A DNA stretch of 64,000 nucleotides from Niveispirillum sp048066115 (GTDB lineage Bacteria; Pseudomonadota; Alphaproteobacteria; Azospirillales; Azospirillaceae). Positions 58,522 through 64,000 of the stretch are shown piece by piece. The translations under genes and the position numbers were made by a program. The stretch is taken from assembly GCF_048066115.1 (NCBI RefSeq), contig NZ_JBLTYX010000001.1, forward strand, positions 1,054,001 through 1,118,000. Reading direction: 5' to 3'. The notes beneath the pieces were generated by a model. It searched no databases. It was not told the DNA's origin and saw only the letters and a list, made by a program, of their open reading frames with translations. Position 1 is the first letter of the stretch, and each line of letters starts with the position of its first letter.

Positions 58522-59517
58522 ATGAGAGAATTGATGTTTCACCGTCTGCGCCGATTGTTCGATCCCTACATCGCCCTCATGCTGCTGGTCGTGGTCGTGG
58601 CCGCGATCCTGCCGGCACGGGGGCACGGGGCCGCCATTGCCGGGATCGCGGCCGATGGCGGGATCGTGTTCCTGTTCTTCCTGTATGGCGCACGCCTGTC
58701 CCCGCGCGCAGCCCTGGGCGGGCTCCTGCAATGGAAGCTGCATCTCTGCGTCCTGGCCAGCACCTTCATCCTGTTTCCGCTGCTGGGCAAGGCGTTGGAC
58801 TATCTGGCACCGGCCAGCCTGCCGCCGGAGATGGTGACCGGCCTGTTGTTCCTCTGCGTGCTGCCGTCGACCGTGCAATCGTCCATCGCCTTCACCTCGA
58901 TCGCGCGGGGAAATGTGCCGGCCGCCATCTGCGCGGCATCGGCATCGAACATGCTGGGCGTTTTCATCAGCCCGGCGCTTGCCGGCTGGTTGCTGACGAC
59001 GCAAGGCGTGGACCTGTCGTTCGGCGTCTTCCGCGACATCACATTGCAGCTTCTGGTGCCGTTCCTGGCGGGACAGGCGTTGCGCCCCTGGATCGGGAAG
59101 TGGGTCGAGACGAGAAAGAAGCTGCTTGGCTATGCCGACCGCGGCTCCATCCTGCTGATCATCTATGTCGCCTTTTCCAAGGGCGTCGTGTCTGACATAT
59201 GGAGCCGGTTCGCATTGACCGACCTGCTTGTTCTGGTCGCCCTGCTATCGATCCTTCTGGCATCGGTGCTCATCATCACCGGGTTCGCGGCACGCCGGAT
59301 CCTGCGCTTTTCCCGCCAGGATGAAATCGTCCTGCAATTTTGCGGCTCCAAGAAATCACTGGCCAGCGGCCTGCCGATGGCCAGCATTCTGTTTGCCGGG
59401 CCACAGGTCGGCATCATCGTGCTGCCGCTCATGCTGTTCCATCAATTACAGCTGCTCGTCTGCGCCACGCTCGCCCGGCACTACGCGAGCCGCGCGCAGT
59501 TCGAACAGGCTCCATAG
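58522..59517 (+). CDS. SBF-like (bile acid:sodium symporter-family) transporter
   Basis: This 331-residue membrane protein has 9-10 helices and belongs to the SBF-like group (YfeH/PF13593). It reads GGIVFLFFLYGARLSPRAALGGLLQWKLHL, LLFLCVLPSTVQSSIAFTSIARGNVPAAICAASASNMLGVFISPAL and FCGSKKSLASGLPMASILFAG. ATG 58522 or 58534 can start it. It is last in the beta-oxidation operon and may take up a carboxylic acid or sterol-like acid with Na+. The bile-acid family name does not prove the substrate. Confidence 0.88.
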   Translation: MRELMFHRLRRLFDPYIALMLLVVVVAAILPARGHGAAIAGIAADGGIVFLFFLYGARLSPRAALGGLLQWKLHLCVLASTFILFPLLGKALDYLAPASLPPEMVTGLLFLCVLPSTVQSSIAFTSIARGNVPAAICAASASNMLGVFISPALAGWLLTTQGVDLSFGVFRDITLQLLVPFLAGQALRPWIGKWVETRKKLLGYADRGSILLIIYVAFSKGVVSDIWSRFALTDLLVLVALLSILLASVLIITGFAARRILRFSRQDEIVLQFCGSKKSLASGLPMASILFAGPQVGIIVLPLMLFHQLQLLVCATLARHYASRAQFEQAP

Positions 59518-59930
59518 GCGCCGTCGGCAAATCATCTGCTTCAAGGACATCCCGCTATCCGCCAACTGGTCGGGCCGGATCGTGGCGCCCGGGGCCACAG
59601 GATGAGCTGCTGAGCGGAACCGCCGTGGAGGCGGAAATCTGCGATCCGGTTTTCTACGACCCCGAAGGAGCGCGTGCCCGTGGTTGATACTGTACGGATT
59701 GGAGACTTTACGGATATCCCCCAAACAAGATCGCCCATTGATTTAGAATTTCAAGAAAAATGCAACTGTAATGCCGACTTAACACCCTGTCCGATTTGCC
59801 AGGTTCACCTCCGCTGATCTGCGCACGACAAACTTTGAGCTCCCCGCAACTTCCGTATGCGTCGCAAGTTTCACGACAGACTCGATTGCTAGGGTGGCTG
59901 CCACAAATGCTGTGGCACCGGAGAGCGACC
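59518..59930. other. 413-base intergenic region with gene remnant and promoter
   Basis: The first ~170 bases are coding-like remnant sequence (see 59601-59687). From about 59690 to 59880 the DNA is clearly less GC-rich than its neighbours and probably holds the promoter of the glycan cluster. The ATG at 59931 lies after GAGAGCGACC. No full gene is supported. Confidence 0.6.
59601..59687 (+). pseudogene. C-terminal remnant, sarcosine-oxidase-alpha/GcvT-like tail
   Basis: The frame ends DELLSGTAVEAEICDPVFYD, then PEGARARG and a stop. The PVFYDPEGARxxG ending is like the last residues of heterotetrameric sarcosine oxidase alpha subunits. Upstream the homology stops and no start is found. It is likely the end of a gene lost by deletion. 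The family assignment rests on a short match and is tentative. Confidence 0.35.
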
Positions 59931-61124
59931 ATGCGTGTTGGTTTTCTTTTCAACCATGACCAGATACATCAGGTCGCACATAGTCTCCCCATCGCCCTGG
60001 CACTGGCCCGCGGCGGCTTCGACGGCGAAATCCTTGTCGCGACGACGAATGAGCGTATCCGCCGGGAGGTTCTGCGCCTCGGCGGGGATGAGATCGGCCG
60101 GCGGATCACGCATGTCGATCTTGGCCTGCGCACCCACTCCCAAATCCTGTCGGGTGTTCTGGAAAGCCTGGTGCCGTCGCGCAAGCTGCTGGTCTATGGC
60201 GACAACCTGGACTTCTTCAGAAGCCTGGACGTGCTGGTCGTGGCGGAAAAAACGTCGCTGGTCCTGAAAAGCCTCTATGGCTTGAAGAACCTGAAGATCA
60301 TCCATACACGCCACGGCGCCGGAGACCGCGCCATCGGCTTCGACAAGGCGTCGGCGGGCTTCGACCATGTGTTCTGTTCCGGACCCAAGATCAAGAAACG
60401 GCTGATTGCAGAAGCCGGCGTACCGGCAGAGAAGATCAGCATGGTGGGCTATCCCAAGTTCGACACGGTCGATCCGTCCGTGACGATCTTCCCCGTCCGC
60501 TCGCGGGCCCCCGTCGTGCTCTACAATCCCCATTGCTCCACCCACCTTTCCTCCTGGTTCAAGCATGGGCGTCAGGTGCTGGATTTTTTCCTCGACAACC
60601 CGGACTATCAACTGATCTTCGCCCCGCACGTCATGCTGTTCGAACGCAAGTTCGCGCTGACCATCGACAAGCTGCGCATCGACCGGCCCGGCCATATCGA
60701 AGAGCGCTATCTGCGTGCCCCCAACATCCATATCGACCTGGGCAGCCGCGCCTCCACCGATATGAGCTATACGCTGATGGCCGACCTTTATCTGGGCGAC
60801 GTCAGCAGCCAGATCTACGAGTTCCTGTGGCGCCCCCGCCCCTGCCTGTTCCTGAACAGCCATGGGGTCGACTGGCGTAGCGACGCCAACTATGCCCATT
60901 GGCAGGCCGGCCCCGTGATCGGATCGCCGGCCGAACTGGCACAGGGTTTAAGACACGCCATGGACAGCCATGAGGGCCAGTACCGTGCAACCCAGTCGGC
61001 GATGTTCGCGCGCAGTTTCGATCTGACGGACAGGCCATCGTCGGAACGCGCGGCCGAAATCCTGGCCAGCCTCGCCGGCGGCACCCTCCACACCCCGCAG
61101 TCCTGGTTCAGCCTGTGGGCATGA
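59931..61124 (+). CDS. CDP-glycerol glycerophosphotransferase-like glycan enzyme
   Basis: This is a 397-residue GT-B-like protein. Seen are MRVGFLFNHDQIHQVAHSLPIALALA, KIIHTRHGAGDRAIGFDKASAGFDHVFCSGPKIKKRLI, MVGYPKFDTV, VLYNPHCSTHLSSWFKHGRQVLDFFL, and a donor-site segment YTLMADLYLGDVSSQIYEFLWRPRPCLFLNSHG (like the DxSS of the TagF/glycerophosphotransferase family). It would build a polymer or transfer a polyol-phosphate or sugar. It starts the surface-polysaccharide set; a flippase gene follows 10 bases later. Confidence 0.8.
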   Translation: MRVGFLFNHDQIHQVAHSLPIALALARGGFDGEILVATTNERIRREVLRLGGDEIGRRITHVDLGLRTHSQILSGVLESLVPSRKLLVYGDNLDFFRSLDVLVVAEKTSLVLKSLYGLKNLKIIHTRHGAGDRAIGFDKASAGFDHVFCSGPKIKKRLIAEAGVPAEKISMVGYPKFDTVDPSVTIFPVRSRAPVVLYNPHCSTHLSSWFKHGRQVLDFFLDNPDYQLIFAPHVMLFERKFALTIDKLRIDRPGHIEERYLRAPNIHIDLGSRASTDMSYTLMADLYLGDVSSQIYEFLWRPRPCLFLNSHGVDWRSDANYAHWQAGPVIGSPAELAQGLRHAMDSHEGQYRATQSAMFARSFDLTDRPSSERAAEILASLAGGTLHTPQSWFSLWA

Positions 61125-61134
61125 AAGATTGGAC

Positions 61135-62445
61135 ATGAGCCAGGCCTCGCCCCCGTCCGGCACGTTGCGCCGCATCTTCGGCGGCCTTGGGATGGTGTTG
61201 GGCGGCAAGGCCGGGGCGGGGCTGATCAGCCTGGCCTATCTGGTCATCGCCACGCGCACGCTGGGCCCGCATGATTACGGCGTGCTGGTACTGATCCACA
61301 CCTACGTCACGACGGTCTGCGGCATCGTGGAGTTCCCCTCATGGCAGGCCGTGATCCGCTATGGCGCAGAGGCGCAGCGGACAGATGACCGGCACCGCCT
61401 GTCCCGGCTGTTGCGGTTCGGGGCGCGGGTGGAACTGCTGGGCGGGCTGGCAGCCATCCTGGTCGGCGCCGCCTGCGCGCCACTGGTGGGCCAGCACCTG
61501 GGCTGGCCGGAGACCGCGATCATCCTGGCCCTGCCCTACAGCCTGGCCGTGCTGGGTTCAGTGCGTTCCACGCCGGCGGGATATCTGCAGCTGCTGAACC
61601 GGTTCGACCTGCTGGGCCTGCATAATCTGGTCGCACCTTGTGTGCGCCTGGTGGGGGCCGGCATCGCCGCCCTGGCGGGCTGGGGCCTGGAAGGGTTCCT
61701 CGCGGCCTGGCTGCTGGCGGCCCTGTGCGAGTTCGCGGCCCTATGGGCGCTGGGCCTGTGGCAGGCGCGGCGCCATCTGGGAGCCGACCTGCACCGGCCC
61801 GAACAGGGAGACGCCGTCGCCGACAATCCCGGCATCTGGCGCTTCCTGATGGCCAGCAATGCCGATGTCACCCTGACGGAACTGGCCGGGCGGGTGGCGC
61901 CGCTGGTGGTGGGCTGGATGCTGGGACCGACCGCCGCCGGCCTGTTCTCCGTGGCGCAGCGCGCCACGGTCCTGATCGCGCAGCCGGCGCAGATATTGGG
62001 GAACACCGCCTATCCCGAACTGGCCCGAATGGTGGCCGGCGGTCATGGCGGGCCGGGTCTGCGCCGGACCCTGGGCCGGGTGGTGGCCATCGCGGTCGGG
62101 GCCTGCCTGCCCGTGATCCTGATCGTCTGGCTGTTCGCCGACCGGCTTGTCGGGCTGATCGCCGGGCCGGCCTTCGCGGAGGCCGCCGGATTGATGGTGG
62201 TGCTGGTCATCGCCCGCGCCCTGGCCATGGCCGGCCCGCCCTGCAGCGCCGCCCTGACGGCACTGGGCAAGCCCGGCTGGTCCATGGGGGCGAACCTGGC
62301 GGTCAGCCTGTTGTTCCTGCCGGCCCTGCCGCCGCTGTTGCACCTGTTCGGCCTGGCGGGTGCGGGGATTCAGGCCGTGGCCCAGTCATTGGCCGCCAGC
62401 CTGCTGCTGCTGGTCCTGGCCTGGAGAAGGAGCGGCATGTCGTGA
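61135..62445 (+). CDS. Oligosaccharide flippase, Wzx/MATE-like
   Basis: This 436-residue protein has about 12-14 hydrophobic helices. The N-terminus FGGLGMVLGGKAGAGLISLAYLVIATRTLGPHDYGVLVLIHTYVT and the repeat ISLA...PAQILGNTAYPELARMV pattern are like polysaccharide flippases. It moves lipid-linked oligosaccharides across the inner membrane. The stop overlaps the next gene's GTG start by four bases. Confidence 0.88.
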   Translation: MSQASPPSGTLRRIFGGLGMVLGGKAGAGLISLAYLVIATRTLGPHDYGVLVLIHTYVTTVCGIVEFPSWQAVIRYGAEAQRTDDRHRLSRLLRFGARVELLGGLAAILVGAACAPLVGQHLGWPETAIILALPYSLAVLGSVRSTPAGYLQLLNRFDLLGLHNLVAPCVRLVGAGIAALAGWGLEGFLAAWLLAALCEFAALWALGLWQARRHLGADLHRPEQGDAVADNPGIWRFLMASNADVTLTELAGRVAPLVVGWMLGPTAAGLFSVAQRATVLIAQPAQILGNTAYPELARMVAGGHGGPGLRRTLGRVVAIAVGACLPVILIVWLFADRLVGLIAGPAFAEAAGLMVVLVIARALAMAGPPCSAALTALGKPGWSMGANLAVSLLFLPALPPLLHLFGLAGAGIQAVAQSLAASLLLLVLAWRRSGMS

Positions 62446-63539
62446 CCGCGATGCGCATCGCCTATGTCATCAATTCCGTGGAAGGCGGCGGGGCGGCCTT
62501 GCCCGTGCCCTCCGTCACGCGGGTCATGCGCGACGCGGGGGCGGAGGTTCGCGTCTTCGCCCTGACCCGCCGTGACGGGCGCGCCCTGCCGCCCATGCAG
62601 GCGGCGGGGCTGGACCCGCTGGTGCGCGAGGGCGGAACGGGGGACCATTGGCAGGCGGCCCGCTGGCTATACACACAGCTGCACGCCTGGGGCGCCACCC
62701 ATCTCTGGACCTCGTTGAGCCGCGCCACCATCCTGGGCCTGCTGGTGGGGCCGCACCTGGGTCTGCCCGTCATCTGCTGGCAGCATGCCGCCTTCCTGAA
62801 ACCATGGAACCGGCGGCTGATGCGGCTGCTGCAATCGCGCGCCCTGCTCTGGGTGGGGGATTCGGCGTCGGTGTCGGCACTGACCCGGGCAAGGCTGGGC
62901 GTGGGTGAAGACCGCCTGATGACCTGGCCCATCTTCGCCGCGAACCCGCAGCAACCGCTTGCCGCCCCCTGGCAACCGGGAGGGGTGCTGCACCTGGGCA
63001 GCCTGGGCCGGCTGCATCCCGTGAAAGGCTACGACATCCTGATCGAAGCCCTGGCGCGGTTGCAGGCCCAGGGCTTCCGCCTGCCCTGCCCCGTCCGCCT
63101 GACCCTGGCCGGAGAGGGGGAGGAACGCCAACGGCTGGAGGCCATGGCGGGCCAAGTCGGGATCGCTGAGATCGTGTTGCCGGGATATGTGGAACGCCCT
63201 GGCGACTTCCTGGCCGGTCTGCATCTCTACCTCCAGCCCTCCCGCTCGGAAGGTTTCTGCATCGCGGCACACGAGGCCATGGCCGCCGGCTTGCCCGTCC
63301 TGGCTTCCGCCGTTGGTGAAATTCCGCATTCCATTCAAGATGGGGTCACGGGCCATACCGTACCGCCGGGTGATGCCGGCGCGCTGGCCCGCAAGCTGGC
63401 ACCTCTGCTGTTCGATCCCGGCGGGTTGCAGGCCATGGGAGGGGCGGCGCGCGAACGCATCCTGGACTGTTTCTCCCCGGACCGGTTCCGGGAAGCGGGC
63501 CTGACCATCATGCGAAGGATCGACCCAGGGTCCGTTTGA
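62442..63539 (+). CDS. GT4-family glycosyltransferase
   Basis: This 365-residue GT-B glycosyltransferase begins MRIAYVINSVEGGGAALPVPSVTRVMRDAGAEV. The C-terminal domain has LHLGSLGRLHPVKGYDILIEAL, LAGEGEERQRLEAMA, and the donor-site E-x7-E in SRSEGFCIAAHEAMAAGLPVLASAVGEIP. GTG 62442 has AAGGAG 9 bases upstream and overlaps the flippase stop; ATG 62451 is also in frame. It likely adds a sugar from a nucleotide donor to the glycan moved by the flippase. Its 3' end overlaps the convergent gene by 32 bases. Confidence 0.9.
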   Translation: MTAMRIAYVINSVEGGGAALPVPSVTRVMRDAGAEVRVFALTRRDGRALPPMQAAGLDPLVREGGTGDHWQAARWLYTQLHAWGATHLWTSLSRATILGLLVGPHLGLPVICWQHAAFLKPWNRRLMRLLQSRALLWVGDSASVSALTRARLGVGEDRLMTWPIFAANPQQPLAAPWQPGGVLHLGSLGRLHPVKGYDILIEALARLQAQGFRLPCPVRLTLAGEGEERQRLEAMAGQVGIAEIVLPGYVERPGDFLAGLHLYLQPSRSEGFCIAAHEAMAAGLPVLASAVGEIPHSIQDGVTGHTVPPGDAGALARKLAPLLFDPGGLQAMGGAARERILDCFSPDRFREAGLTIMRRIDPGSV

Positions 63540-64000
63540 GGTCCAGCCACAGGCCCGCCAGGGACCGGTCGATATGCTTCACATCGATCAGGGTGACACC
63601 GCCCCCGCTGCTCAGCGTATGCATGCCGTCACGATAGAGGCCCGCCGACACCGGTAGCGCCAGCGGCGCCCCCGCACGGGCGGCAAAACCCGTCTCGTCC
63701 AGCCGGTCGATCCAGAGCGGCCGGATAGCCCCGCCATAGGTGCGGGTGCAATCCTGCACCGGCAGCATGATCCGCCCGTCCAGCACCATGGCGGTACCGC
63801 CGGGACGGGAAGAAGTGCTGTCGATCCGCACGGGATTGCCCGGATGCGGATGCCAGGGCCCCGTCAACCTTTCCGACCAGGCGACATGCAGATGACCCAG
63901 CTTCGTGACCTTGCTGTCGGCGGGGGAGTAGAACAGCCACCAGCGCCCGTCATGCCGGAGAGGTGTGGCATCCACCGGCACGCAATCAAGCCGTATTTCC
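63508..64000 (-). CDS. GINT1-N / five-bladed propeller-like protein, partial
   Basis: The frame is open to the window edge, so the true start lies outside; about 163 residues are visible. It has WWLFYSPADSKVTKLGHLHVAWSERLTGPWHPHPGNPVRID, then RPGGTAMVLDGRIMLPVQDCTRTYGGAIRPLWIDRLDETGF. This pattern is that of the N-terminal domain of glucosamine inositolphosphorylceramide transferase-like proteins, found in bacterial glycan clusters and close to GH43-type propellers. Its C-terminus overlaps the glycosyltransferase gene by 32 bases. It may modify or transfer a sugar. Function uncertain. Confidence 0.75.
   Translation of the reverse strand, partial: EIRLDCVPVDATPLRHDGRWWLFYSPADSKVTKLGHLHVAWSERLTGPWHPHPGNPVRIDSTSSRPGGTAMVLDGRIMLPVQDCTRTYGGAIRPLWIDRLDETGFAARAGAPLALPVSAGLYRDGMHTLSSGGGVTLIDVKHIDRSLAGLWLDLKRTLGRSFA

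Noticed and set aside
55561..59004. 1147-codon minus-strand frame
   Set aside because: It is antisense across four well-supported genes (SDR, ligase, acyl-CoA dehydrogenase, transporter), with GC-bias composition and no domain.

Overview
The window is GC-rich, almost fully coding DNA from an Alphaproteobacterium. Four TonB-dependent receptors with an LEEIVVTA-type TonB box, FCD-type GntR regulators, many CoA-linked catabolic enzymes and GC-rich palindromic intergenic repeats all fit a sphingomonad or an Azospirillaceae-like organism. The genus cannot be fixed from the sequence. No tRNA, rRNA, CRISPR array, intact insertion sequence or phage gene was found.

The layout is a series of catabolic modules, most with their own regulator and often their own outer-membrane receptor. 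(1) 1-2.3 kb: the tail of a CofC/FbiD-like nucleotidyltransferase, then an M20 amidohydrolase and a [2Fe-2S] ferredoxin that point away from each other and both lack their 5' ends at one point near 2.06 kb, as if a divergent promoter had been deleted. (2) 2.5-13.6 kb: receptor, GntR regulator, a VapBC pair, and a hydantoinase A/B, HMG-CoA-lyase-like, CaiB CoA-transferase and N-carbamoylsarcosine-amidase-like set. TGTATAC palindromes lie at the GntR promoter and in the central divergent promoter region. (3) 13.8-25.6 kb: receptor, Baeyer-Villiger-type monooxygenase, GntR regulator, and an aromatic-cleavage operon (C-C hydrolase, MhpB-like type III dioxygenase, WrbA, type I VOC dioxygenase, SDR). 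An oppositely oriented MhpA-like hydroxylase and ABM monooxygenase follow. CTAG-flanked palindromes mark the promoters.

(4) 25.7-30.6 kb: GntR regulator with TGTTGACA boxes, a small luciferase-domain protein, a receptor and two related small membrane proteins. (5) 30.7-37.7 kb: the most notable region. It holds the two subunits of a predicted C-glycoside deglycosidase, a GPH/MFS sugar transporter and, divergently, a Gfo/Idh oxidoreductase, a TIM-barrel isomerase and a GMC oxidoreductase. This resembles loci that oxidise a C-linked sugar at C3 and then break the C-C bond to a flavonoid-like aglycone; the neighbouring hydroxylases and ring-cleaving dioxygenases could take the aglycone. (6) 37.7-41.5 kb: AraC/SDR pair, alpha/beta hydrolase, LysR. 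(7) 41.8-49.1 kb: gamma-glutamyltransferase-like enzyme, crotonase, ornithine-cyclodeaminase-like and threonine-dehydratase-like pair, FAD monooxygenase, MFS exporter or importer.

(8) 49.4-59.5 kb: receptor followed by a co-directional beta-oxidation-type operon (VOC, NTF2-like, SCP-x-like thiolase, two hot-dog dehydratase subunits, SDR, acyl-CoA ligase, acyl-CoA dehydrogenase) ending in an SBF-type transporter. The operon is interrupted twice by inverted copies of a ~110-bp repeat. (9) 59.9-64 kb: start of a surface-glycan cluster (glycerophosphotransferase-like, flippase, GT4 glycosyltransferase, GINT1-N-like protein), preceded by an AT-richer leader and a small remnant of another gene.
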